In this document: one piece after another, positions 1 to 12,302 of the stretch
How the letters are laid out: the number at the start of each line of letters is the position of its first letter
Position numbering within the stretch: the first letter of the stretch is position 1
Assembly: GCA_963070105.1 (NCBI GenBank)
Contig: OY718808.1
Coordinates: 6,859,738-6,923,737 of the forward strand
DNA from: Litomosoides sigmodontis
Lineage: Eukaryota > Nematoda > Chromadorea > Rhabditida > Onchocercidae
Reading direction: 5' to 3'
Length of the DNA: 64,000 nucleotides
Notes under the pieces: model-generated
Seen by the model: only the letters and a program-made list of their open reading frames with translations
Databases searched by the model: none
Told to the model about the DNA's origin: nothing
Program-made: the position numbers and the translations under genes

Positions 1-11
1 GATGCATGCGG

Positions 12-175
12 GTGTTGCCAAAAGTGCACCCATTCAGAGAGTGTTGCCAGAAGGATCGAGCAAAACCTGAAACTGTAAGAACTACTATTTGATGGTGAAT
101 GTTGAGATTTGCATGCTTTCTTCATTTGACTGCTTAAAAGTTTGTAACAACATGTTGCCAGAAGAATCTAGAAAA
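12..175 (+). repeat. Three short direct copies of TGTTGCCA(G)AAG
   Basis: The motif TGTTGCCA followed by AAG or GAAG occurs near positions 13, 42 and 153. The second and third copies also share an A-rich tail (AAGGATCGAGCAAAA and AAGAATCTAGAAAAA). Three related 12-25 base copies in about 165 bases is unlikely to be chance in AT-rich DNA. They may be the edge of a dispersed repeat that continues outside the window. Confidence 0.4.
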
Positions 176-920
176 AATAGAGGCGAACCAAAATAATACC
201 AAATGAACCAATGAAAATTCATGCCGGCATAGAAATTCAAAAAGTAATTTTAATACGGTCCTCGTGTGTTCTACATTACTTCCTGCTCCCTCATTTTAAT
301 TGTTGGTGCTGTCCTACAATGAAAGGCTGAATAAATAAATGAATGACGTAGCTGTCCATCGATTAGGCTATTACAATAGGAAGCATAATATAACTTGAAA
401 GGACAATGTGTGCCATGTACATAGACCAAGCTTAGTGAACGCAATCAATAAAACAACACGCTGGATATCGAACAGACTGACATGCCACCTTTAAAACGCA
501 TATGTGGCGTTTTTTTTAAACGGCGCGCAAAACTAATTCGTTTGTTTATGGAACTATCTGTAAACCAAATGAGAGCACAGCGCAATTCTATTCAGTAATT
601 GTGCGTAGCACAAGTAACCTGGTAGCGTGTACCAACTTCCCATCTGTATTGAGCCACGTATTTTGGCAATCCACCACTGAGTTCTTTTTCATTAGTCAGA
701 GAATCTAACCTTATTAATCTTTTGCTAAAACGAGTACACCTGGCCACATTAGGCGCGCAACACTGTCAACCGCGATTTTACTCGAAATAGCTATTAATCT
801 ATTTACTATATTTTAGTCTAATTATAATGAGAGTGCTGAAACAGGTTCATTTTTATAAAGCATTTATTCACAGCAGAAACAGAAAGTACTGACAGAGAAG
901 GATGTAGCCACACATCGTGT

Positions 921-975
921 GAGAACAGAGCGAGAGAGAGTGAGGGAGGAGGGAAAGAAAGAAGGAAAGAGAGGG
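921..975 (+). repeat. GA-rich purine tract
   Basis: An imperfect run of GAGA and GGAAA units, almost all purine on the plus strand. It is one of five GA tracts in the window. Confidence 0.8.
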
Positions 976-1197
976 ATATCTCATTAGTCAGTATTAAACT
1001 GAAAACAAATCCGTGTTATTGAACGAATATACCGTGAAGCATGGACATTTGAATTTCCAATTTAAGTCGATGAACCGATACAAGTACGAAAATAATCTAT
1101 GAGTGATTGGAAGGTATAGAAATAAGATAAAACGGTTGCGAAAATATACAAAGTGCAAATAATAATGTTTATGAATCAAGAAAAAAATACATAAGCT

Positions 1198-4100
1198 TCA
1201 GATATCATTTTCGAAATGTTTCGCATAAACAGGATCCTTTTTCATATCCTCAATAACTGCACTTACGTCACCTTTCAGATCCGCTGCAAGTTTGGTCAAC
1301 CAACCATTACAGTTATCGAAACCCATCGCTTCCAGCTGTACCACACAAAGTGCAACCTGCTCATCTGCAATTTTACTTATTTTCAGCATGAAAAATTGCG
1401 CATAATGTTAATTTCAAAACATGTCTTAAAACTCCGCTGGGTGAATTATATTTATGAGTTACCTCTCTAATCATCATTATTATAAATGAATGAAAAAAGT
1501 AACCGGGGTAAATGAAATGACAGTGTGGATTGTGTGGTCCAGGTTTCGGAACTATAAACGGGGTACCAGCTATACATTTTCCACCATCAATAGGATACAG
1601 TGGTGCACCTGAAAACATAACTATTTCTCGTATCTAAGCAAATGTAAAAAACCTACATGTTGCCATCATATGCCAGTAAGTAAAGTGAGAATATGAAGGG
1701 ATCCATATATTTCAGAACGACTTGTTGATGGTTTCCACATTTCTACGGAAATAAATGATATTGAATTAATAAATGATACTGAATTCTGAACTAAATATAT
1801 AAGAGTGATAAATGAGAATAAATACCTGACTGACATTTGCTACCTGGATTACCGATATCCATCATTGTCCATTCATCAGAAATATCATCGCCGGAACTGA
1901 CAAGATCAAGCGTTGGTTCTTTCGAATTTTGCACCACTTTTTCAATCTCCTTACTTTCCGAGATATGCATCTTCTTCATCGGCACGTCCAATTCGTCCAA
2001 AATCTAGAAACAAAACACCAAAAAATCTGGAAATACCATGTTTTGGACAAAACTACCATGAAAATGGCCTAGACATACAACACTAGAAAATGTAACATAT
2101 GTTAAAAAATTGAAATAAAGCTTTCACACTTCATTTCGGAAAAGGAATCAAATCTTGCTAAATATCAAAAACCACAGTTCAACACAAACCGCTTCAGCCG
2201 TGGGATTATCACTTTTCCGTTTCCCGTCCTCATTTTCATGTTCACCAATCTTCGAAATATTTTTTTTATCTTCGTCATGTACACTTTCTGTCTTGCTATT
2301 AGTTGTATTGTTAGTTGCATTTTCTGCCGCATCGCCCGCTCCAGAATCTTGTGATTTGGGGATTTTCGCCGAAACACTGTCATGCTGTTCATCTATATCA
2401 ACTTCGATCCCTAAAATCATAAAATCAGCTTATTTTTACACATCACGAACACTTCAACAGCGTTTTTGCCATTTTCAACCACAATCTAAATTTCTGAGTA
2501 ACTGCTCCGACATCACTTATAGAGAGTGAAATTTATACCCCGTAAGTGCCTCCACATTCCCCACTGTCATAACGATAGTGTGGAAAATCAGTAATGATTT
2601 CAAATGACTTCGAGAAGATGAATAAAAAATAATACCGAAGTTTGCAAGTGCCTGTTGAATCTGCGATCCAACTTCTTTCAGATATTCCATACCCTGTGCC
2701 ACAGATTCTCGAAATTGCGGTGAAAGTCCATCAGCATTCTCTTTGGTATTCTTAAAGATATGACAAAACGATTATGAACCCACTTAATATGGTATAAATA
2801 GTGATACTTTCACAAACTGCATACACTAAAACTATCTACAAAATCCGCGAAAACTTTCAGTTATTGAATCATATAAAAAAGCTACTTCGGCTAGATGTGT
2901 AGCAACTGCTGCAGCGTGTCTTGCAGCGTGTCTCGCTGCATGCTGCGCTGCAGCAGTAGCTGCATTTTGGGCAGCTTGAGCAGCAGCTGCAGCAGTTCGT
3001 CCAAAAATACCTTCCTGTAAAAACGGATCAGGATGACCAAAACCATGGTTACGTTGTCGCCAAGTACGTCTCGGACGCAGATGCTCTACTTTCTGCAAAC
3101 AAAAATGTATTACAGAGTTCTCGTACCACAATTTCTAGTCATTGTCTTACCCATACAACATGCAAGTAATCCTGATGCAGGCGATGCGGTAAGAACGCCA
3201 TGGCTTTTTAAACGAACTTCACCTAACTCCAGAATAGATTCCCTAACTCCATTTATCCCCAACTTCATGAATTCACTCTAACGACATGAATTCACTCTAA
3301 CGATCCATACTAAAAGGCATGTTGCTTACTGGTGTTCGTGGTGTCGCATAGCGAATCAATGCATGATCTGGATGTGTACCATCTTTCTCACACTCTTCAC
3401 ATAAATCAAAGTCATCACAAACGGAACATTTATAACGAATTCCATAAAGTGGTTGATCGCAGTGATCGCATGTAACAAACGGATGGATTTCTTTCTGCAG
3501 AAGATAATAATTTCTATTTTTGTAAGTCGACAGAAATCTTCCGATGCATTCAGTTTTCTTAAGAAAAGCAGCTAAGAATAACTCGAATTTGGTTTCAGAA
3601 ACGTACCACTTTCTTATTTTCCTTCTTCGTATCTTTCTCTAATTTTTCTTCACGTTTCGGGCGCTCTGCTAAAACAAACATTGAATCTGCTAACAAAAAT
3701 GACCTGTAGTACCAGCCGACACGGCGATGAAAACTTAGAAATCGGAAAACAGAAACACCAACAGGAATACGAAATCAGGGCCTTGATTCACTGCTTTACA
3801 ATGGTTTTGAAATAATTTGAATTGAAGCAGATTTGAAAACATTACCTATCGTTTGGATGCGAAGCTGATTGTTTGCGACGGTCTGGAGTGCGCCACGTAA
3901 TTCATCGTCTGTTGAAAAATATATCAGGTCACCTTCTTCATCTAAAAGTACTTCTATTAATATCTTTGAAGATCTGTTCTATTTATCTCTGCTTGGAAAC
4001 AGACTGCAATCCTCCCCATCCGTTTATATTTTCCAGGAAATGTAATTTTGAGCTGTTTTATTCGTCAAACCGCCTTTTTCAGTATCTAAGATTTTACGAA

Positions 4101-4472
4101 ACAAGAAATGACCACGAAGTCCTCAGGACATACATCATGTAGTGATATGAGGAAATGAATCATCACCTCCACATGTATGCACAAGAGCCCATGCAAGTCA
4201 TACGTGCAAGCGATAGCGAATTGGATCAAAAACTTGTAGTAAGAATTAACTTAAATGAGAATTAGTAAATCACAATATACTGCTTAACATTTGCAATATT
4301 CTTGAAATTCAAAATTACCTTCCCATCCCAATTTGCCCGTGAAATCAGGAGCTACTGCATTGATTTTCATCAGTAGCAGTTTGTACAAGTCATCAGCATC
4401 CACAGGTAATTGAAAACGTCGAAAGGTACCAAAGTGTTCCCATTTGATATTAACAACATTCTTTGCTGCCAT
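1198..4472 (-). CDS. sqst-1: Sequestosome-1/p62 selective-autophagy receptor
   Basis: A cytosolic scaffold that binds ubiquitinated cargo and links it to LC3/Atg8 proteins. Ten exons on the minus strand: 4472-4319, 3941-3846, 3668-3607, 3494-3330, 3092-2886, 2750-2636, 2410-2190, 2003-1844, 1608-1504, 1364-1198; 483 residues, all phases closing. Domains in order: PB1 (residues about 5-95, with the acidic OPCA motif DEEGDLIYF); a ZZ zinc finger (about 105-155, pairs CDHC, CSVC and CEEC, then two histidines); an Ala/His-rich segment (about 190-225); a LIR-like motif DEWTMM at about 383-388, where p62 has DDDWTHL; a C-terminal UBA domain (about 430-483, MGF and GWLTKL). The start follows an acceptor by four bases. 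The donor of the ninth exon is the least certain junction: a shorter alternative (GTACCC, exon end 1565) keeps phase too. The order PB1-ZZ-LIR-UBA is diagnostic of the family. Confidence 0.93.
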
Positions 4473-4476
4473 TTTA

Positions 4477-4485
4477 CTGAGGAAA
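4477..4485 (-). promoter_or_regulatory. Probable trans-splice acceptor of p62 gene
   Basis: On the minus strand TTTCCTCAG lies four bases before the initiator ATG, with no upstream coding exon. This is the usual arrangement for spliced-leader addition in nematodes. It could instead be the acceptor of a 5' UTR intron. Confidence 0.5.
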
Positions 4486-4854
4486 ATGAAGTCAAAATGA
4501 AATTCTAGGAATATCACACATAACAGTTACGCGGAACGTAATACACGACGTAAAACAGCAGGAAGGAGCAATGCAAATGTACGCCTGATCAAATAATCCA
4601 TACAAGAGTCCGGACTGCCACTTCACAAACATCCAAACCACCACCCCCGCAAAACATGAGCTCATCATAACCTATCATCATTATTTGTTCCACTCTGTCA
4701 TCACCCACCCAATCAATGGACCGATCAATACGATGAAATAAACAGTGCAGCACTGGTTCCCCGGTCAGCTCCTTCGCCACACACGAAAATCAATACACGT
4801 GATGATGAAGGTGTTGCACGTTGTGGAACCCTTCATGTCTGATTACAAATTATT

Positions 4855-4864
4855 TATATATATA

Positions 4865-4904
<40 letters not shown>
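4855..4904. repeat. TA microsatellite
   Basis: About 50 bases of near-perfect TA dinucleotide with one interruption, directly abutting the tandem duplication on its right. Confidence 0.9.
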
Positions 4905-4907
<3 letters not shown>

Positions 4908-5040
4908 GAAAGCACTAAAGACGAGGGAGTATCGGACGCCAGCGTGGCAAGCAGACAGGCAGGCGCGCACATATATACATTAAGGAAAAACACGGCAGTA
5001 TTCGACGTCAGTGTTGCAAGCAGGCAGGCAGGGATGGCAC
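4903..5040 (+). repeat. Diverged tandem duplication, GC-richer than its surroundings
   Basis: Two units beginning TAAGG(G)AAA can be aligned, at about 4903-4980 and 4981-5040. Both contain a GACG(C/T)CAG(C/T)GT(G/T)GCAAGCAG core followed by ACAGGCAGG or GCAGGCAGG. The unit is GC-rich against an AT-rich background. It may be part of a longer mobile or satellite element. Confidence 0.6.
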
Positions 5041-5549
5041 AAGGTAGGACACGCACCGATACAACGCATCGTCGTTGCGCCCCGTCCTCATGTCACAATG
5101 AGCGTGACGTGCAACAAACATCTCGTTCTAATCAATAGCCGTGGTGGGTATGGGGTGTGTACCAGATAGGCTGACGAACTTCTCGTCAAAAGTTCCGGTC
5201 GGTGTGGTCGGTTGAAGAAAAAGATGAAAAAACAGTTTGTATTCAAACGTGCAGCATTTAACAGTTTCATATTGAAGAGAGAATGTGTGGAAATAATGCA
5301 CGTGCTGCATGGCAAGAATAATCACATAGTAAAAGTAAGTTTCAAATAACAATATGCAAACTTTACGATAATATCCATTCTAAACCACTTACTATTAGCA
5401 AATATTACAGCATGAAACTACAACAAATATGTGTAAACTAACATTTAGCTACTAGTAATTCAAAAAGTATGGGTTGTAAGAGCTGGAATTCTTTCAACAA
5501 AGTATTACAACGATGCGATCCTAATAATGAAGTGTCAGTGCAACGCTCT

Positions 5550-8183
5550 TCAAGATTCACGAAGAATCAATGCTTCTCGTTCCTCACCAACACCAATCCA
5601 TCTCACCGGTACTCCAACGTACTGCTCAATGAATTCAATGAAAATTCGACAATTTTCTGGCAGCTCATTGAAGCTACGCATAGCTAGTATTGGTGTGTTC
5701 CATCCTTTGAATGTACGATATTCGACTTCTACATTCTCCCAGTCAGAAGCTTGCGCTGAAAAGTATAACAGTCACCGTAACTAAAAATCAAGATGATTTT
5801 GTACGGTAATGTTATTCGAACAGGTTTACTTATATCACTTACTTTCCAATGGCACTGTTAATAAGACAGTTCTTTACTAAAAACAACGAGCTCCACGAAA
5901 CTAACGCAAAAATCGCATGTTATCAGTACTTACATGGAGGTGATTTCAACAGCTGTTTATCCAGTCTGTAGGCTACGCCTGCCTTGATTTCATCAAAAGT
6001 ATCAAGAACATCGAGCTTTGTCAAAGCAATGCTTAAAATCACAAATATCTTTATATAGAACAGAAATATTCAAGTGAAACTGATTTCTCTGATAATTTCA
6101 GAAATACATACTCAGTGAATCCATTAATGAGATGTGCTCGCTTCAAAAGAACTAAATCAATCCAACCGCATCGTCTTTTCCGACCAGTCGTAACGCCGAC
6201 CTGAAATTGAGAGCCTGAATCGAAAACAAAGTGAAACAAATCAGTAGTCAAATATACAAATTGACAAATTCCAGAATTATAACTGTTATGCTGTAATGAA
6301 TTAAAGCTAGACGATATCGTTAAGTCGATAAAGCGCGGAAATAATTAAAAATGCTTCAACTGAGGACTGAAAACGAAAAAAATCAAAAGTTTATTATTCA
6401 ATAATGAAGCAATGATTATACTTCGTGTCCTATTCGTTGTAGTCTATCGCCAATATCATCCTTCAGTTCCGTAGGAAATGGTCCAGAGCCAACTCTAGTA
6501 GAGTATGCTTTTGTAACTCCTATCACTCTCTTGATCGACATTGGTGGAAGTCCCAGACCCGTAACGGCACCTCCAACTGTTGCATTAGATGACGTTACAA
6601 ATGGATAAGTCCCTAGAAATATTTAAATTGAAAACTGCGGCTTTAACAAATGAACTGTTAAGATCTCTTCAAATTCGACGTTGACTTGTAATATAATAAT
6701 CTTTTAAGCTGTTAATTCTTTCCTTAGGAGTTAACAGCCTATAATATTATACCAAGCAAATTTGTACAAGAAGTGACATCAAAACAGTTACCGAAGTCGA
6801 TATCCAGCATGGTGCCATTTGCACCTTCAACGAGTACGGTTTGGCCGCTGCTTCGTAATTCATCCAAAGTTACTACTGTATCACCAACCAGTGCCAGTTC
6901 GTTCAATTTATTCGCGTGATCCTATAGATAAATTTCAGAAGAAAAATACGGTTTCACAGTCACTTCCACTGCTCTAGTTAATTTAAATAAAGGCAAATGG
7001 ACTTACCTTGAATTTTACCAATTCATAATCGACATCAACTTTCAAATCAGGATATTGCGTTTGGTAATATTTAACAAGGTCTCGAAATCTGAAAATTTAA
7101 TTTTTTAAACTTCATATTTCGAGCTACGTGGGATAGGATAATTTAGATATGAAAACATAATCCCCAAAATATAATACTTCAAAGTAAATCCATGAAAATC
7201 GTAAACTAAATCGCCAACTCTGAGGCCATTTCTGAAACATTTACTAGAATATGTGGGTCCAATACCCCTTTTCGTCGTTCCAATTTTGCTGCAAAAAAAC
7301 CAGTAATTTTACACTCACAGCAGTGAAAATGTTTGGTAGAGAAACAAAATTAAAAAGTAGAGAACACTGTTAGTAAAATTTACAACTAACAAACATGAAA
7401 CTTTAACGGATGAAAATTACTTAATATTCAACTGATCCTCAGAGTGACCATCAACGAGCATATGAATACCACACACAAGATGTGCTCGATCACTGATCAG
7501 TATTCTCTTTTCCCACCCAGGTATACTCGTAATTTCGTTGTGACTCAACTCATCAAAGAACGAATCTAAATTCACTACCGTGCCATTGCCTGAAAATGAA
7601 ACTTAAAATACCAGAAAAGACCACACCAATAGAAAATCTTAATGGAAATATATAGAAAATATGAGTGTACAAACGCAAGATGTTCATAAACGAGATTCAA
7701 AATTAAAAAAAATTTCACCAATTATGTTGAAGCATTTTTCAGCGATGATTCCTGACGGTAAAATGTGAAAGTCATATTTTCGTCCATTTGCAACGACAGT
7801 GTGGCCTGCATTGTTACCACCTTGACATCGTGCAACTACTTGCACCTGTAATTTTTCAGTTCATGCTTTGTTTAAATTAGTACAAGAAAGTATGAAAAAC
7901 AGAAGACAAGGAAATGTACAGGGAAGCTAGGATAATCACTTCACAGTTATTATAAACACATGAGTTTGCACAATGCAAATTCCGTTCGGACCTTTCAAAG
8001 AATTATGCGATGTCAGTCCTCACTAAATCCATATAATCCCCTCGATTACCTACACGCAGCATCAGATGGAAAATTCACCTCATCTTTCTCAATCAGATAA
8101 TCGACGATTTTTCCTTTACCTTCATCACCCCACTGAGCACCCAACAACACAGTAACGGACCCCTTTTCTTGCTTCTTTAACAT
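5550..8183 (-). CDS. adss-1: Adenylosuccinate synthetase
   Basis: Catalyses IMP + aspartate + GTP to adenylosuccinate, the first committed step from IMP to AMP in the cytosol. Ten exons: 8183-8079, 7845-7719, 7589-7421, 7288-7178, 7088-7007, 6921-6792, 6612-6422, 6200-6112, 6031-5934, 5755-5550; 435 residues, close to the usual 430-457. Visible motifs: the GTP-binding loop [11 protein letters not shown] (catalytic Asp at about residue 20); QGGNNAGHT with the catalytic His (about 50); [36 protein letters not shown]; the substrate loop [10 protein letters not shown]; the guanine-recognition motif TKLD; and a C-terminal WIGVG. Two extra residues separate the first two motifs compared with the bacterial and human enzymes, next to the first splice junction. 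The symbol follows C. elegans usage. Confidence 0.95.
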
Positions 8184-8196
8184 GTTAGATTTCGTC

Positions 8197-8206
8197 CTAA
8201 AACATA
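8197..8206 (-). promoter_or_regulatory. Probable trans-splice acceptor of adenylosuccinate synthetase gene
   Basis: On the minus strand TATGTTTTAG precedes the initiator ATG by 13 bases, and no upstream exon was found. It is compatible with spliced-leader addition. Confidence 0.45.
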
Positions 8207-10001
8207 GATGATGGCCTTCGAAACAAATAATTTCCATAACGAAAAGCGCAAGATGTAATAAGCACGCTAAATAAGTGACCGCAAAATCGTAGCATCAAGT
8301 GCTTTCAAGCAGAACAATAGTAATTTCTCCCGATCTTGCAAATTTTGGAGGGTTCAAAACAAGGCACCTAGCGTCCTTTCAAAATCTAACCCTAACCTGG
8401 AATCATAATATCTGGTAAATAGAAGCATAGGCGAAACTACAGCCTCACAGAACTTCGTTAGCCCGAGATAATTTCCAAAAAAATAGTTTATTACGGAAGC
8501 TAACTTCCAGAAAAGGAATTTCATCATTTTCCAATAAATCCCACACGAAAGAAAACACCTTAGACTTGTTAAAGTATGTTTTGGTATCATTTTAAGAAAT
8601 TTACACATTCTTTTTCCGTCTCTAGGATTCTATATTCCTACAGCCCAAAATTAAGCTAAGGTTTTCAAGATTATTATATACATAAGGAGGAAAAAGAAAA
8701 AATTTATTTGTTTCTGTCTGAAAATAAAATTCAAAACAAAACGATAATGGAAAGAGTACAGGGACTGTGGAAAAGGAAAAAAAGCAATCAAAATAACATA
8801 AAAATGTAAACTGCAACACATATCGAACGTCATAACATTTTAAGCAACAGCTATGACTTATTTGGAATTTCCTGTAAATTTAAGTGAAGTCATAGTTTCG
8901 TTAGTTCTTCGAATTATTACAATCCACGTTTTTTAAATTTATGAAAATTTTATGGAAGTATTCATATTCGAAAAAAGTACTTAAACCACAAAATGCCTAG
9001 CCATATTTCGCATATCTGCGCAATCTTCATATACTAAAGCGACCTTCTTACGTTGTTGGGATCACTTTTCAAGGGTTGATTAGAAAGCGTATATTACATA
9101 TCACGAAAGGCAAAATTTTTTAAGCTGAAATTCAAAATTTCTTTATTCAATCTAAAATAAGAATGTATTTTCATAGTCACTTTCCTGTAGGATGACCTTG
9201 CTTTCTTAAAAAATCTTGAAAGACATGAAAAGCATACCACGATGCATTGGAAAGTAAATTAAACAACTCAGATGAAAAACTGTCATTTAGAGAAACAAGA
9301 AATTATCCACTAACAAAACATCACGCAAAAAACCTGCAGGTTGCGGGCGTTGACAATTTAATATCGGTTATTACCAGCCTGATGAAAAAGTAGCTTTCAA
9401 TTTTCATGAAAATCCCCCAAAAAACAGTTCCACAGCAAAATTCAAATCGCGTGTCTAAAATTAAAAAATAAAGAAATTTTAAATCCAAACTGCCGGAACA
9501 AATTTAGTATTCTGCGACTTCTTGAGGTTTTAAAATCAACTTCTCAACAATGTCTTGGAAACCGGTCACAATTACCACAACAATAACATTCATTAAGCAG
9601 CAGTACGACTACTCGGTGAATAAGGTAAAGATGGCTCAACCCATCGGAGAACAAAACTTCGATGGATGAAAGCGAAAATCTTCATCGACTTGAAAAGCAT
9701 CACAAGGTAACGATGATTTTCTATACGTCTGCGGCGCATTCTGAACCGACTGAAGGAAAACACTTGAAACTTAGTAGCACAACCTGAAATAGTAATCACC
9801 TGTAATGAAGCAGAAAACGAATAGAAATTTGCCTTTTTGCATTGACGACTAGGACAAGACGGAAATAAAACAGCTTTATTATTCCATAAATCTACCTAAC
9901 GATCTATCTAAATTTATTCATAAAATTTGCATGACGAAGATACCTGGCTAATCTCTCCGTATAAAATACAAACAGTCTTCTCTACGAAACTTCTTTAGCT
10001 T
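8207..10001. other. Intergenic, no clear gene
   Basis: AT-rich, with only short open frames. A minus-strand frame near 9593-9799 has no start, acceptor or recognisable motif that I trust. Confidence 0.5.
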
Positions 10002-11230
10002 TCACGGATTGTAGTAGGGATGTTTACGCAGCCGAGGTGGTTCGGTCTCAGTGAAGAAGCTTTCAATAATGTAATCTCGATTCCTCTGACAAGCCGGTCC
10101 ACACATGCGTGAACCACACTTTTCGCATGGATAATGACAGCCTAAAAATGCAAATCTAGGATAAAAATTTAGACTGCATGGTTAGGTTCTCCATACAAAT
10201 AATTAAAATGAGAAAAAAGCCGACTTAACTAAACAGTATAGCTTGCCTCCCTTCTTTAGCATTCAGGAACGATTTGACGTGCTAAGCAATTGTATTTCTT
10301 ATTTTCGATCCAAGCGCGAAACTGATTTTAATTAAAAATTTTTGAAGATTCTTGCTAACCCGGGCAAGATGTGCGCAAACAATCACATAACTTAACGCAA
10401 CGACCATCAGCCTTGATAAAATAGCCCTTCTCATCATGATGTGGAAAGTAATCCGCCATGCGGTTGACAGATTTTAGTGCTGAAAAAGTATTTTTAACAA
10501 CAATCAAATTTTCAAAATGATCTCAAGAAGTTCGGAAATTCCATAATGAACTATTAGTCGATTAGTCGAAAATGAACCATACTCTTCAATGCAAACAATT
10601 CAATGATGAAAATGAAAGGAACCGATTTTTCCTTTCCATATAGAAATCATTCGGAGTAGAAATTCATAGTAAATGTTTGGAGAAAATAACCTACCAAAAA
10701 CTATTATACGAACCTTTCCGAGGCCTTGTAGATCGACGAACTCCCTGTCTATCGTACAAGGCTTCTTCGGTAGAGACTGAAACTGCCTCACCAGGGCTGA
10801 CAAATCTGAGATTCCTCAATTCTCGATGCATTCGTGCTTGCAACAAATATTCTGAAAACAACACCTCTCGGAATAATGCAGTAGACAACAAATCCTACCT
10901 AACACTTACATCAGAAATGATCCAACAGTAAGAAACGAAATCGACAGAAAGTAAAATCAAAAATTGCATGAAACGCCCTGTCATCTTTTGTTGTCTATTT
11001 CCGCCACAATTACAGCAATACACACATCAAATTTTGCCAAACGTGTAATATTTTTCGTTGGCAAAGAAAAAAATGTAAAATGCAGTAGGAGTGAAATTTT
11101 TCAAAAGTGATTAAATGAATGCCATTCAAGTGAGATGAATGATACCTCTTTCTAGAGTTGGTTGAGCCATTCCAGCAAAGGAGTTTTGCAGTTGTCCACA
11201 ACCTTTGTTCTTTCCCTCAATCTTAGCCAT
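10002..11230 (-). CDS. ARL14 effector-like protein (ARF7EP_C-type cysteine domain)
   Basis: Four exons on the minus strand: 11230-11146, 10851-10714, 10479-10360, 10141-10002, giving 160 residues with all phases closing. The C-terminal half matches the ARL14EP family: MADYFP near residue 80, then LCDCL, a CPGCHYPCEKCGSRMCG cysteine cluster and RNRDY. Vertebrate ARL14EP links the GTPase ARL14 to myosin 1E on MHC-II vesicles, and ARL14EP-like proteins are short like this one. What a nematode copy does is unknown to me; the cysteine spacing suggests zinc binding, which is inference. The N-terminal exon (MAKIEGKNKGCG...) is supported by splice phase only. The gene lies upstream of, and in line with, the two other minus-strand genes, but about 1.8 kb away. 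Confidence 0.85.
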
Positions 11231-11846
11231 AGCATGAAACAAAATCGATATAAAATGGATTTCGCAACAGCACTACACGATATTATTCGCCTACGACGCA
11301 AAATTATCATACAATTCAGACTACCTCGATGATAACAGCATCGAGCAAGCACATCACAACCTATCGCAAGTAAAACTCTCCGCTGAAGAGCCATTACACC
11401 TATCCAAAACACTCCAGCAGCAAATTCCGTTATTCATCCGCCACATCCTTCTGCGTTATGCTGCTTCCACGTTCCGTCCGCTTACCTACCTCACAATGTA
11501 TACACGCTTCCCGCTAACAAATGCATGCGAACCCGCCAACGTACGAAATGAGAAAACCACGCCTCAGAGGCTCATCATAACAGCTATGAAAATCTTATTC
11601 CCAATTGTCTTATCATTTTTATTCGAATTAAAAGGTACCGCATCGGAAGCTTCCACTTCATTTCCCACCTAATTAACCCTAATTAGTCTATCAATTGATG
11701 TCTAAGCAAGACAGTTGGCAGTAACTGTGTAAACAATGTGTTCAAATTAAAATGAAATAGAATTTGGAAAAATAAAGAAAGGTATGATCCATCGTTAAAC
11801 TGGTAATTTGCTGTGCTGTCTGGTGTGTGTGTGTGGTGTGTGTGTG

Positions 11847-11877
<31 letters not shown>

Positions 11878-12302
11878 CAACGCCGTGATCCCAATCCTTC
11901 CATAAAAGAGGAAAAGAGGAAAAAAATTAAATTGAAGTTGTCAAACTGTCAGACTTCATCGTTTTATCCGTCCACTCAACTTCTCTCTTACCATCTGTCC
12001 ATCACCCTACTTCTATCCTTTCCTTCAACAAATTTTACAAGTTTGGAAAATTTTTCGTTGGGATTTATTCGAGGGCACATCCTGAGTGATCATAACGCCC
12101 AGATGGAAGGATGCATGAAATGCCTTCACATCGCACTGCGGTTATCGTCATCATCATCGTCATCATCGCAGCGCAAACAATCCGGTATTGCTCTGGTATG
12201 GTCGCCGCCAACCCCCTCTGTGTTCCTTCTAAATCCTTCCCAAAAATTCATCCTCCAATCCGCAAGCGATAACCATTTTGGCTGAAAAGTGAATTCTGTG
12301 AA
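11231..12302. other. Intergenic between divergent genes
   Basis: This stretch separates the minus-strand ARL14EP-like gene from the plus-strand secreted-protein gene and should contain both promoters. It holds a GT microsatellite. The long open frame across the microsatellite (a Cys-Val run) is an artefact of the repeat. Confidence 0.6.
11821..11875 (+). repeat. GT microsatellite
   Basis: About 55 bases of GT dinucleotide with three GG interruptions. Confidence 0.95.

Larger units (their letters stand above)
1..1197. other. Intergenic, 3' flank of p62 gene
   Basis: No exon chain was found here. The stretch holds a purine-rich GA tract (about 921-975) and a short dispersed motif near its left end. 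Open frames are short and AT-rich. The 3' UTR of the minus-strand p62 gene probably ends in the right part of it. Confidence 0.6.
4486..5549. other. Intergenic between p62 and adenylosuccinate synthetase genes
   Basis: It holds a TA microsatellite followed by a diverged tandem duplication. No convincing exon was seen. The open frames here run through the repeats and end in low-complexity residues. Confidence 0.6.

Noticed and set aside
2155..2529. Plus-strand 124-codon frame
   Set aside because: It is the antisense of the acidic seventh exon of p62 and has no domain of its own.
11827..12285. 152-codon frame starting with Cys-Val repeats
   Set aside because: It is translation of the GT microsatellite and following low-complexity DNA.
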